From Anisus vortex (taxonomy: Eukaryota; Mollusca; Gastropoda; Planorbidae), in contig OX421495.1 in assembly GCA_949126835.1 (NCBI GenBank), positions 31,553,320-31,617,319 of the forward strand: 64,000 nt of DNA. Reading direction: 5' to 3'. Below, one piece after another: positions 20,421 through 31,660 of the stretch. The position numbers were made by a program, and so were the translations under genes. The first letter of the stretch is position 1. Every line of letters starts with the position of its first letter. Below the pieces are notes generated by a model. That model was not told where the DNA came from and ran no database searches. It worked only from the letters and a program-made list of their open reading frames with translations.

Positions 20421-21939
20421 TATATATATAAATCTCAAAAGGAATATGTATGTATGTGGCTGGCTGGGTATGTACATACCGCATAATCTTTTTAAATACT
20501 GGACATAAAAACGTGAAATTTGCTACAAATATTCTTTGCGTTACGGCGGTGAACACTGTCAAGGTTTTAAAAAAAATAAAATGACCGCAGTGGTCAGTTT
20601 GGTCAAAAAACGCGAATAAAACGACATATTTTGGGTTCATGTTAAAATTGCCGTTCCAACTTTTTATAGTTTTTCGATCGATTGCGCTAAAAAAAATAAA
20701 AAAAGGATGGCGTTGAGATTTTTTCAGGATGACGTCATCAAAGTTTGCGCAGAGATAGCTAGCCGGCTTTTCGTTATGACGTCATCAAATTTTGCGTATT
20801 CATTTTTGCTAATGTATTTTATGAATGAATAGAACAAAATATATTCACGTTTTAATTCGTGTCGTATACGAAATATAAACTTTTGTAGTTGTTGCGTGCA
20901 ATCTCATTATAACTGCTTGAGTAGTAAGAGTGTATGTAAACATAACTTTTAGCTTTTTCAATTCGTTTGAAGCGGACGTATACGCATTAAAATCTTTCTA
21001 GCGGGAAATATTTCACGTTTCAATTCTTTTCTAGAGGGCAATATTTCACGTTTCAATTCGTTTCTAGCGGGCAATATTTCACGTTGCAGTTCGTTTCGGT
21101 TGTAGCGGGCGTACAAAATGTCATTCACATTTAAATTTGTGACGTATACATCGATAAACTTTTTAACGGGTGGGGTTTTATTAATTGCCGTATATATTAA
21201 CTGTGAAGCGGGAAATCTCATTATAACTTTAGGCTTATCGCCTTGGTAACAACCATTGTTTAAATTACCGGGCAAGGTTTAAATTACCGGGTAATGTTTA
21301 TAATACCGGGCAATGTTTAAATTACCGGGCAATGTTTAAATTACCGGACAATGTTTAAATTACCGGGCAATGTTTATAATACCGGGCAATGTTTAATTTG
21401 CCGGGCAATGTTCAAATTGCCGGAACTAACTTTTTAAAGTTTTAATTCGTGTCGTATACGTTTTATAAACATTATTTCATATGGGTTTCATTTGTTATTG
21501 TTTTACATGTTGAATAGAAAATTTAATTCTAAATTTGCTTCCAAAGCAACAATAATAAATAAATAGCAAATAACAAAAACAACACAACATAGGTCTGCGA
21601 CTTAATGTTTGTCGTGTCGTAAAAAAACATATCAAACAATCATTTTCTTTTTAAATAAAAGTACTGTCGAATGTTCTTTATCAATGAATAGAACAAAATA
21701 TATTTACGTTTTAATTTGCGTCGTAATTTATAACGGGCAATTTTTTAATTGTTATAATGGGTAATGGGTAATGATTTTAACGAGTAATTTTATGTTGTAG
21801 CGGGCAAATTAGACATTACCTCACGTTTAAATTCATGTCGTAGGTCATGCGGGCAGTCTCATTATAACTGCTTGAGTAGTTAGAGTGTATGTAAACATAA
21901 CTATTAGCCGGTTCGGAGGACCGGGCACATACCGGCTTG
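20421..21939 (+). repeat. satellite unit U7, distinctive A variant
   Basis: Contains a private block (about 20955-21230) with tandem copies of TCTAGCGGGCAATATTTCAC about 40 bp apart, followed by a short minisatellite. The same block, predicting an identical 105-residue frame, occurs inverted in R7 (44303-44620), so these two units in opposite arms are close relatives. Confidence 0.88.
21251..21424 (+). repeat. 19-bp minisatellite of unit U7
   Basis: About nine copies of the ACCGGGCAATG repeat with private changes (GGCAAGG, GGTAATG) also seen, inverted, in R7. Confidence 0.93.
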
Positions 21940-23514
21940 TATATATATAAATCTCAAAAGGAATATGTGGCTGGCTGGCTGGCTGGCTGGCTGGGTATGT
22001 ACATACCGCATAATCTTTTTAAATACTGGACATAAAAACGTGAAATTTGCTACAAATATTCTTTGCGTTACGGCGGTGAACACTGTCAAGGTTTTAAAAA
22101 AATTAAAATGACCGCAGTGGTCAGTTTGGTCAAAAAACGCGAAAAAAACACAACTTTTGATTCACATTGTCTTTGCCAGTACAACTTTTTATAGTTTTTC
22201 GTCACAAAGTTAGAAAAAAAAGGATGCGCTGAGATTATTTTTATGACGTCATCAATCTTTGCGCATGGATTTTATAGCAATGAAGGGACATTTTTCATTC
22301 ATGTTTAAATTGACGTCATCAAACTATGTGCATGGATTTTTATCTCAACTCAATGACGGAAACAAATTTTCTTCATGTTTAAATTGTCTACGTGCCGTAA
22401 ACAACATAAATTCTTTACACTACCAATACTGTAGTTGATTTTCTTAATCTATCACTACTTTAATACTTTACACTGTGAATACATGATTTAAAGCTAATTA
22501 ATAATTTAAAACTTTAAGCAAATAGATTTAGCATTTTTTTTCTGTTTCGGGAAGTAATACCGACGCATTACTAAGCTTATTTAAACGCAGTGCTCCTGGT
22601 TACACTCTATATTTAAGCTTATAATTATATGGCGTCATCAAATTTTGCGTATTTATGCGTTTAAGAAGGGAACAAAATTTTGTTTTAATTTGCGTCGTAA
22701 TTTATAGAATGCAATATTTAAATGGTTCAAGTTATCGGAAAATACTTTATCCCCGCTTAAGACTATTGCTTATAACTCCATGGGTTATTTTATCCAGTTC
22801 CGAGAACTGGGCACCTTTAGGCTTACCGCCTTGGTAACGGCCATTGTTTAAATTACCGGGCAATGTTTAAATTACCGGGCAATGTTTATAATACCGGGCA
22901 ATGTTTAAATTACCGGGCAATGTTTAAATTACCGGGCAATGTTTAAATTACCGGGCAATGTTTATATTACCGGGCAATGTTTAATTTGCCGGGCAATGTT
23001 CAAATTGCCGGAACTAACTTTTTAAAGTTTTAATTCGTGTCGTATACGTTTTATAAACATTATTTCATATGGGTTTCATTTGTTATTGTTTTACATGTTG
23101 AATAGAAAATTTAATTCTAAGTTTGCTTCCAAAGCAACAATAAATAAATAAATAGCAAATAAACAAAAACAACACAACATAGGTCTGCGACTTAAAGTTT
23201 GTCGTAAAAAAATATATCAAACAATCATTAAAAAAAAATAAAAGTACTGTCGAATGTTCTTTATCAATGAATAGAACAAAATATATTCACGTTTTAATTT
23301 GCGTCGTAATTTATAGCGGGCAATTTTTTAATTGTTATAATGGGTAATGATTTTAACGGGTAATTTATGTTGTAGCGGGCAAATAAAAAATTACCTCACG
23401 TTTAAATTCGTGTCGTAGGTCATGCGGGCAATCTCATTATAACTGCCTGAGTAGTTAGAGTGTATGTAAACATAACTTTTAGCCGGTTCGGAGGACCGGG
23501 CACATACCGGCTTG
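21940..23514 (+). repeat. satellite unit U8, A form
   Basis: A unit with the alternative head and a minisatellite of about nine copies. It is nearly identical to U10, including the CAGTGCTCCTGG change and CTTACCGCC. Confidence 0.88.
22839..23012 (+). repeat. 19-bp minisatellite of unit U8
   Basis: About nine ACCGGGCAATG copies, identical in order to those of U10. Confidence 0.93.
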
Positions 23515-24097
23515 TATATATATAAATCTCAAAAGGAATATGTGGCTGGCTGGGTATGTACATACCGCATAATCTTTTTAAATACTGGACATAAAAACTT
23601 GTAATTTGCTACAAATATTCTTTGCGTTACGGCAGTGAACACTGTCAAGGTTTTAAAAAAATGTAAATGACCGCAGTGGTCAGTTTGGTCAAAAAACGCG
23701 AATAAAACGACATATTTTGGGTTCATGTTAAAATTGCCGTTCCAACTTTTTATAGTTTTTCGATCGATCGCGCTAAAAAAATAAAAAAAAGGATGGCGTT
23801 GAGATTTTTTTCAGGATGACGTCATCAAAGTTTGCGCAGAGATAGCTAGCCGGCTTTTCGTTATGACGTCATCAAATTTTGCGTATTCATTTAAAATTAA
23901 CTTTGCTTCAACCTTTGCTAATGTACTTTATGAATGAATAGAAGAAAAATATATTCACGTTTTAATTTGCGTCGTAATTTATAGCGGGATATTTTTAAAT
24001 TGTTATAATGGGTAATGATTAATGGTTTAATGGGTATCTTACGTTGTATCTGGCAAATACAAAATTTCTTCACGTTTTTATTCGTGTTGTATATGTC

Positions 24098-24840
24098 CAC
24101 AGAATAGGTTTAAAACAGAATGCGCAATCGCATTTTATTTCTGTTTTGGGCAGTAATACCGACGCCATACTAAGCCTATTGAAACGCAGTGGTCCTGGTT
24201 ACACTCTATATTTATGCTTATTTAGCCTACAACGTCCTTTTCTTCAAATCTACAAGTTCGAACACCCAAAGCTAATATTTCAGGCAAAATGTGCATAAAC
24301 GGTTGTGTAATAAACTACAACAATGATGCGAAAACGACTGATTATCGTAAAAAAGAGCAAGTCAAACTGCATGGCTTTCCTGACTCCATAAAGGATAAAC
24401 AACAGCATAAACAACCTCATATTAACTCATTATGAATTATATGCCTATTCCCCTTCATAATTTTAAAAGTTTATTTTGGTTTAAAAAGTATATATATTTA
24501 TGTACCGGTAGCCGCAGCAATTTAGTTACCGGTACCGAGCTACGTCTAAGCCATTTTTTTTTCAAATCAGTACCGGGTAATAAATATTTTTACATCATAT
24601 TGGCCTAATCATATAATGTTCAAAACAAAATGGGTAATTAAGTCAAATTTATATAAAAGTAAGCCTATAATGAAAGATAATGTAGGCCCTATATATATTG
24701 TATATATTTATGGCAGACGTAGATATTCTTTCTCATTTTACTATAGTAGCGTCTCTAGCGACCGCTGCATTGCGGAAAATGGTAACTTTTAGTGACTGCG
24801 TATATAGGGATTGTGCATTCTGTTCTATACCTACTCTGTG
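24098..24840 (+). mobile_element. P-like inverted-repeat element in U9
   Basis: 743 bp, both 32-bp inverted repeats present, flanked by TATATGTC and TATACGTC. The THAP-like frame inside is open. Confidence 0.82.
24289..24435 (+). CDS. THAP-like N-terminal microprotein frame (U9)
   Basis: 48 residues beginning MCINGCVINYNND and ending HINSL. It differs from the U6 copy at a few residues (Ile to Asn at position 4, Ile to Thr and His to Gln further on) without breaking the frame or the C-x3-C and LHGFP landmarks. It is truncated relative to a THAP domain, so function is doubtful. Confidence 0.5.
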   Translation: MCINGCVINYNNDAKTTDYRKKEQVKLHGFPDSIKDKQQHKQPHINSL

Positions 24841-25482
24841 TATACGTCTTATAAACTTTGTAGCGGGAAATTTTTCAGTTGCCAGGCAATGTTTAAATTG
24901 CCGAGCTCAACGTTTTAAAGTTTTTATTTGTATCCTATGCGTCTTATAAACTATGTAGCGGGAAATTTTTATATTGCCGGGCAATGTTTAAATTTGCCGG
25001 ACCAACTTTTTAAAGTTTTAATTCATGTCGTATACATTGTATAAACTATGATTCGTATCGGTTTCAGTTGTTATTTAATTCTAAGTCTGCTTCCAGCGCA
25101 ACAATAAATAAATAAATAGTATATAAACGAAAACAACACAACATAGGTCTGCGACTTAATGTTTGTCGTAAAATAATATATCAAACAATCATTAAAAAAA
25201 AAAAGTACTGTCGAATTTTCTTTATCAATGAATAGAACAAAATATATTCATGTTTTAATTTGCGTCGTAATTTATAGCGGCCAATTTTGTAATTGTTATA
25301 ATGGGTGATGAGTAATGATTTTAACGGGTAATTCATGTTGTAGCGGGCAAATAAAAAATTACCTCACGTTTAAATTCGTGTCGTAGGTCATGCGGGCAAT
25401 CTCATTATAACTGCCTGAGTAGTTAGAGTGTATGTAAACATAACTTTTAGCCGGTTCGGAGGACTGGGCACATACCGGCTTG

Positions 25483-25514
25483 TATATATATAAATCTCAA
25501 AAGGAATATGTATG

Positions 25515-25545
<31 letters not shown>

Positions 25546-26980
25546 GTATGTACATACCGCATAATCTTTTTAAATACTGGACATAAAAACGTGAAATTTG
25601 CTACAAATATTCTTTGCGTTACGGCGGTGAACACTGTCAAGGTTTTAAAAAAATTAAAATGACCGCAGTGGTCAGTTTGGTCAAAAAACGCGAAAAAAAC
25701 ACAACTTTTGATTCACATTGTCTTTGCCAGTACAACTTTTTATAGTTTTTCGTCACAAAGTTAGAAAAAAAAGGATGCGCTGAGATTATTTTTATGACGT
25801 CATAAATCTTTGCGCATGGATTTTATAGCAATGAAGGGACATTTTTCATTCATGTTTAAATTGACGTCATCAAACTATGTGCATGGATTTTTATCTCAAC
25901 TCAATGACGGAAACAAATTTTCTTCATGTTTAAATTGTCTACGTGCCGTAAACAACATAAATTCTTTACACTACCAATACTGTAGTTGATTTTCTTAATC
26001 TATCACTACTTTAATACTTTACACTGTGAATACATGACTTAAAGCTAATTAATAATTTAAAACTTTAAGCAAATAGATTTAGCATTTTTTTTCTGTTTCG
26101 GGAAGTAATACCGACGCATTACTAAGCTTATTTAAACGCAGTGCTCCTGGTTACACTCTATATTTAAGCTTATAATTATATTGCGTCATCAAATTTTGCG
26201 TATTTATGCGTTTAAGAAGGGAACAAAATTTTGTTTTAATTTGCGTCGTAATTTGTAGAATGCAATATTTAAATGGTTCAAGTTATCGGAAAATACTTTA
26301 TCCCCGCTTAAGACTATTGCTTATAACTCCATGGGTTATTTTATCCAGTTCCGAGAACTGGGCACCTTTAGGCTTACCGCCTTGGTAACGGCCATTGTTT
26401 AAATTACCGGGCAATGTTTAAATTACCGGGCAATGTTTATAATACCGGGCAATGTTTAAATTACCGGGCAATGTTTAAATTACCGGGCAATGTTTAAATT
26501 ACCGGGCAATGTTTATATTACCGGGCAATGTTTAATTTGCCGGGCAATGTTCAAATTGCCGGAACTAACTTTTTAAAGTTTTAATTCGTGTCGTATACGT
26601 TTTATAAACATTATTTCATATGGGTTTCATTTGTTATTGTTTTACATGTTGAATAGCAACAATAAATAAATAAATAGCAAATAAACAAAAACAACACAAC
26701 ATAGGTCTGCGACTTAAAGTTTGTCGTAAAAAAATATATCAAACAATCATTAAAAAAAAAAAAGTACTGTCGAATGTTCTTTATCAATGAATAGAACAAA
26801 ATATATTCATGTTTTAATTTGCGTCGTAATTTATAGCGGCCAATTTTGTAATTGTTATAATGGGTGATGAGTAATGATTTTAACGGGTAATTCATGTTGT
26901 AGCGGGCAAATAAAAAATTACCTCACGTTTAAATTCGTGTCGTAGGTCATGCGGGCAATCTCATTATAACTGCCTGAGTA
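25483..26980 (+). repeat. satellite unit U10, A form, truncated at the centre
   Basis: Nearly identical to U8 until it ends at CTGCCTGAGTA (26980), about 100 bp before the normal unit end. Beyond it lies non-satellite DNA beginning CCACTAAGAACATAC. Confidence 0.88.
26390..26563 (+). repeat. 19-bp minisatellite of unit U10
   Basis: About nine ACCGGGCAATG copies, matching U8 in order. Confidence 0.93.
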
Positions 26981-27136
26981 CCACTAAGAACATACAATTG
27001 CTAATGAGATAACGTAAACTAGGATAAAAGCTAGTAACTAATATAGAAAAAAACAATATACCTTTTCTCCAAAATTATTGTTCCTATTTTAAGGTACCTT
27101 ATTCTTGTCTTTCAACTTTCTTCTTTTTTTTTTCAG
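26981..27136 (+). other. junction and possible intron end
   Basis: Begins with CCACTAAGAACATAC, repeated exactly at 28281-28295. It ends in a long pyrimidine run followed by CAG at 27134-27136, a good splice-acceptor context. Confidence 0.35.
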
Positions 27137-27220
27137 GCATTCGGTCTCTGCTTTGGGGCCCCTCTCTACTTCAACCTATTGAAGAAAACTATTCAAATAG
27201 AAAACTATCTAAAACAATGA
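27137..27220 (+). CDS. possible last exon, 27 codons, family uncertain
   Basis: After the pyrimidine tract and CAG, one frame reads AFGLCFGAPLYFNLLKKTI and stops at 27218-27220. A poly(A) signal AATAAA follows at 27582-27587, giving a plausible last coding exon with a roughly 370-base 3' UTR. The residues (hydrophobic run, P-L, then a Thr-Ile and charged end) loosely recall the C-terminus of sideroflexin-type mitochondrial carriers, but the stretch is too short to assign. No upstream exon is visible because the satellite arm begins 157 bp away. It could be an exon of a host gene, a captured fragment, or chance. Confidence 0.25.
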   Translation, partial: AFGLCFGAPLYFNLLKKTIQIENYLKQ

Positions 27221-27789
27221 GACATATTCTAAAAAAGGGGGTACAAGTTTTACGTGCCTTGGTTATACCCAATGCACAACCCACTATTAGTTGCCTTTTA
27301 AGACATGCAAGTGGGACCAAGCTGTGGGGTTGTTCTTTATCCTGGTCATTTCCAAACCCAGAAACCCACACAGGGGTTTCATATTTAATATATATTTTGA
27401 TGAATTTAATGCTTAGTGTAAGATTATGTACACTTGCTCTTTGATTCTGATTTTATTCTATGCATAAGCAATGTAATGTTTTAATACATGAAACATCAGA
27501 TGAACTTTTTTGAACTGTTGAACAGATAAACTGTTATTTAACTATATTATTGTTTTCTTGAATTTTTTAACATTCCCAGTAAATAAAGGTCTTTTTTTGA
27601 AAGAAGATTTTGTAGAATTTTTACTAGTTTATTTTTTGTTTTAATTGTAATTATATGCTAGACAGACTATCAAGTAACAATACAATCAACAAGAGAATAT
27701 TCCTAGATTGTTAAGCCAAACATTTATGCTTTGACCTACGTGAAGGCATCAAACAAGAGTTACAAATGTAATTTAAAATAGAATGTAAT
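27221..27789 (+). other. possible 3' UTR, then featureless DNA
   Basis: Holds the AATAAA at 27582-27587 followed by a T-rich stretch. Short frames overlap it on both strands but show no motif. Confidence 0.3.
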
Positions 27790-28310
27790 ATGTGCTACTA
27801 TTTAAAAGAGCAATGAAAATTGTTATGAATGTCAAAAGCATGATGATTTACATCGACAGCCTTAAAATTATGGGTATGAATCTTCAGGTTGTACTTCATG
27901 TCTGTAAGGAGTGGGGAATAACCATAAAGAAATCCAAGTGTGAATTTTTCAAAGAGGTAAATTTTCTTATTTTCTTGGTTATTTACTAAATGCAAATGCA
28001 AGCAGAGAGCAGCCACAACCTAAGAAAGTAAAAGCTATACATGATGCTCCAAGAACCTCAAAATATCACAGAATTAAAATAATACTTAAAATAAACACAG
28101 TCTCTCTTATCAGCTTACACGTATGTATGACCTTTTAAAGAAAGACAAATGATAAAGTTATCAAACCCTAGGAATTGTGGATGTCAGATTTACTTCTGTT
28201 GCATTTTGATCCTACAAAGCCTCTGGTTCTAGCTAACCAAGAAATATTCCAGTCTGTCAGAGATGTACCACAAGAACATCCACTAAGAACATACACTAGT
28301 GACATGTAAA
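27790..28310 (+). pseudogene. Gypsy-type reverse transcriptase fragment, decayed
   Basis: Starts within the palm: IYIDSL where active enzymes have YxDD, then LQVVLHVCKEWGITIKKSKC and EFFKEVNFL (normally KCEF...FLG). Downstream, in shifting frames, come KVKAIHDAP, NITELK and LLLHFDPTKPLVLA, the start of the connection/RNase H region. Many stops and frame slips make it non-functional. It lies upstream of the protease-integrase block at 29278, which is not the normal order if both came from one element, so it may be a separate insertion. Confidence 0.75.
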
Positions 28311-29277
28311 GCTAAATAACCTTTTTTCCTTGTAAAGGAATGCTTTGATGTATGTTAGTTATCCAATGGGATATTTATTATATATTAGTAAAATGTATTG
28401 TTACACAATTTTATGATAAATATAATCATACACATGAATATTTCATTCCTTAAAGGAACCTTGTAAAGTAGCATTATGATGCTCAAATTTTAATAGTTTG
28501 AGAATATTTGTAAAAGTATTGTATTTTATTCCTGATGAGTTATTAATGTGAAATGTTTTTACATTCAATATAACTTTATTCACTTATTTAGTATAATTAT
28601 AAACATCAAAAGTGCAAAAGGTAAGAAAATATTTTGATTTGTCTAAACATGATTTCAAATTCTTAGTGTCAGAAAAAATCAGAGGTAAAACTGATAAAAC
28701 AGATTTTCAAATATGGAAACTTTGGCATTTTAGAATGATCATATAGCAAAGTATGCAAAATTGATGAAATATTAGTGGAACATTTTTAGCCTCCAATCTT
28801 GGTTTGAGTCTTGATAAAATCTGTGAAAACCGTATTCAGGAATTGTCAGTATTATGTTAGCATCAAGCAATGTAGTTCTGTTTATTTGTATATATTTTTA
28901 ATAAAGTTCAATGTTGAAGTTCCCATCACGTTTAATTATTCATTGTGTTTATAATGTATTGTCAATATGATGTTATAAGGAATTTTCATTATGTGAAGTT
29001 ATGAGCTCAAGTCAATAAAAATAATTCTGAAGAGACTGGTAAATAAAAAAAATTCTGAAGAGACTGGTAAATGAAAGCAAGGAAGTGATAGTACATGATC
29101 CAAACTCTGTACTTTTGATACAAATCATTTAACCGGTGGCAGTTGTGCTAAAGAGTTTTATTTGTTGAAAAGGAATGCTCTGATGAGAGGTAGTGATGCT
29201 TTAGAATAATAATAATAAGATATCAAACATACAAGTCAAACCATATGTGAGAACATTTTATAGTAAATATATTCACG
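28311..29277. other. no recognisable feature
   Basis: AT-rich DNA with a small local duplication of AATTCTGAAGAGACTGGTAA (near 29023 and 29050). It may contain lost 5' parts of the following LTR element (gag), but nothing is readable. Confidence 0.4.
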
Positions 29278-30579
29278 ATGAAGAATTTATATTTCCTTAA
29301 AGGAGATGGAAGCTGTCGGAGTCGAGTTCTAGTGTTGAGGGACACGGGTGCATCCTTGTCGCTTCTTCTAGAAGGTATATTACCACTTTCCAGTGATACA
29401 TTCACAGGTAAAAAGGTACTCCTGAGAGGTGTGGAGATGGGCGAGACAAGCGTGCCACGACACACGATACAGCTAGAAACGGAACTGATATCTGGTACTG
29501 TGGTTGTCGGAGTACAGCCAGCCCTGCCAATTGACGGTATAGCACTCCTAATTGGAAATTACCTAGCTGGAGGTAAGGTGATAATGAATAGCTTAACAAA
29601 AGATGCAGTCTTATCATCCTTAGTCTCAGCGAAGGAACAAGACCCCAACTCGTCAAGTGACATCGGTGTGGGCAAAGTTGGCACTGCACACCCCACCTAT
29701 CCCGTCACTAGGGGCATGAAACGAAGAGAGCAGCAGAAGAAAGCAGAGTCCAGAGAAGCCCAAGCGGAACAGAACTCCAGCTTGCGAGAGTCAGATATTG
29801 GCACTACTCAGTTCGCCAACCTACTCCACGGCACCGCCTCTGAGACCAACATCAACATGTCTTCTAGACATCAACTCATCCAGGAACAGAAAGACGACGT
29901 GAACATTGCCAGGCTTCGTGATCAAGTTGTCACCGGACCTGAGGCAGGAAAATTAGCAGTGTGCTACTACCTAAAAGATGGCCTGCTAATGCAAAAATGG
30001 ACACCAAGCGACAATCAGATAAACGAAGGTTGGTTCGAGACATATCAAATCATCGTTCCAAACCGTTATCGAAATGATATCCTGCGTATCGCTCATGATC
30101 TACCTTATGCTGGACACATGGGAGTCTCAAAGACCTATCGTCGAGTTCTTCCCTACTTTTTCTGGCCAGGACTACATAAAGATATCGTGACATACTGCAG
30201 AACCTGTCATTTTTGTCAGCTGATAGGCAAGCCAAGTCAGAAGATACCAGTCGCTCCATTACACCCTATACCCGCATTCGGGGAACCTTTTAGTGAAATC
30301 CTAATTGACTGTCTTGGTCCACTACCAAAAACCAGATCACTACACCAGTACCTGCTGACCATAATGTGTGCCTCCACACGATTTCCTGAAGCAATCCCTC
30401 TACGAAGCATCACCGCGAGAAAAGTCACTGACGCACTCGTCGAGTTCTTCACAAGATACGGGCTACCTCGGTCTATTCAGTCAGACCAGGGAACGAACTT
30501 CACGTCGAAACTGTTTGAGCAAATTATCAAGAGTCTTGGTGTTGAGTATCGAAAAGCAACTGCCTACCACCCGGAGTAG
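29278..30579 (+). pseudogene. retropepsin plus integrase core, ended by a stop
   Basis: Residue 22 onward reads DTGAS, the aspartic protease catalytic motif, and GNYLAGGKV about 80 residues later closes the protease domain. A low-complexity linker of about 100 residues follows. The integrase has its zinc-binding HH-CC (His near 272 and 278, CRTCHFC near 306), then LIDCLGP (catalytic Asp 344) and SDQGTNF (Asp 403). The frame is open for 433 residues and stops at TAG 30577-30579 within HPE-QGAL. The start ATG is simply the first Met of the open stretch. Integrase would insert the element's DNA copy; protease would process the polyprotein. Confidence 0.88.
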
Positions 30580-31146
30580 CAAGGCGCTCTCAAGAGGTTC
30601 CACCAAACACTAAAAACAATGCTGCGTACGTACTGCACAGAGAATGAGAAAGACTGGAATACTGGTGTGCCTCTTTTGTTATTCGCTGCACGGGAAGCCG
30701 TACAGAATTCATTGGGCTTTAGTCTATTTGAACTTATATTCGGACACACGGTAAGGGGTCCACTCAAAATGTTACAGGAATCTTTGTTAAACCAAAATGA
30801 ACAAAATGAATTACTCAGCTATGTTTCAAACTTTAAAACCAGATTATATGATGCCTATGAGGTATCAAAAAGGCATTTACAAAGGGCACAGAGCCAAATG
30901 AAAACCTGGTATGATAGAAAATCCAGGGACATAATTTTTCAACCAGAGGAAAAAGTTTTGGTTTTCTTACCTATTCCCGGTCAACCCCTTAGTGCTAAAT
31001 TCACTGGTCCATATGCCATAGACTCGAGAATTGGGGAGGTAAAGTATTTCATTGGAACACCTTACCGCCGGAAAACCAAACGAGTTGTACATTTAAACAT
31101 GTTAAAAAAGTACAATACCCCGGTAGTAGAGAAACTGAAAAGCTAA
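30580..31146 (+). pseudogene. integrase C-terminal part
   Basis: The same frame continues after the stop with QGALKRFHQTLK. The lysine (codon 30592-30594) stands where the catalytic glutamate is expected, 35 residues after the second Asp, so the active site is lost. It goes on through SLGFSLFELIFGH and ends with the C-terminal domain (VLVFLPIPGQPLSAKFTGPY, RKTKRVVHLNMLKKY). It terminates at TAA 31144-31146. Confidence 0.88.
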
Positions 31147-31160
31147 AATGCACTAACGTA

Positions 31161-31496
31161 TTGCAAATGGCACCAGTTACACAGGTCAAGGGAGAGAATT
31201 CCTTAATGGTTAATAACTTTGCCGAGAGCAAAAATAAAGCATGTTCTACTACGCAAAATTTCAGAATTACAATAGATAACTTATCAGATGATCAAAATGA
31301 TCAGATATGTTCTTTGCTTAGTGTTTTCTCTAACATTCTCAGCAGTGTACCGTATCGGACACAACTCATTGAACAGTGTATTTCGGCATTCGAAACACTT
31401 AAAACCACTTCTTCTAGTACACCAGTATTGGGTACAAACAATTGTGATGAACAAACCAAAAATGCTGATTCACGAGCACGATACCTAGTCAAATAA
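31161..31496 (+). pseudogene. RT and RNase H remnants after integrase, internally deleted
   Basis: Reads DNLSDDQNDQICSLLSVFSN and a VP-RTQLIEQ-like text that resemble the pre-RT region of Gmr1-like elements. It then jumps to CISAFETLKTTSSSTPVLGT, which resembles the RT-RNase H connection (F..LK....PVL). The whole polymerase core between them is missing, so this fused frame is a deletion product. Confidence 0.6.
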
Positions 31497-31660
31497 ATGA
31501 TAGTAGGTTAGAATGTTCCAATGGCCATAAAACCGTGAAGGTGGGCAAAAATCATAAACGGGTCTACAGTACAGTAAAATAAGGCTTTAGTGACAATAAC
31601 ACCGCGATAAGGACTTGTACTTATACCGGAACGGGTCTAGTTTCCCTAGGGAGGTGTATT

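Larger units (their letters stand above)
23515..25482 (+). repeat. satellite unit U9, B body with A tail
   Basis: B-type through the inverted-repeat element (24098-24840), then it switches near 25080 to the A-type tail (TCGAATTTTCTTTATC... and the AGCCGGT hairpin). A second recombinant unit in the left arm besides U1. Confidence 0.85.
9050..26980 (+). repeat. left arm: ten forward head-to-tail satellite units
   Basis: Units of about 1.5-2.1 kb repeat ten times in one orientation. Each begins TATATATAAATCTCAAAAGG, runs into a TATG and then a (GGCT)n microsatellite, then a conserved head of about 300 bases. The remainder is built from diverged copies of a short module with the word GCGGGCAAT. 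The last unit is cut off at 26980, about 100 bases before its normal end. No unit has a long convincing gene. Together with the right arm this forms a very large inverted repeat. Confidence 0.93.
29278..31660 (+). mobile_element. Gmr1-like LTR retrotransposon fragment (protease-integrase-RT order)
   Basis: Retropepsin is followed directly by a full integrase, and only after that come short reverse-transcriptase and RNase H remnants. Integrase upstream of reverse transcriptase within a Ty3/Gypsy-type pol is the mark of the Gmr1-like group. A stop and a changed catalytic residue kill the integrase, and most of the reverse transcriptase is deleted. The CCCTAGGGAGG at about 31645-31655 followed by TGTATTC could be a polypurine tract and LTR start, but no second LTR is in the window. 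Confidence 0.75.

Noticed and set aside
29278..31146. Domesticated integrase gene
   Set aside because: A stop within the core, Lys in place of the catalytic Glu and adjacent RT debris indicate a dead retrotransposon, not a conserved host gene.
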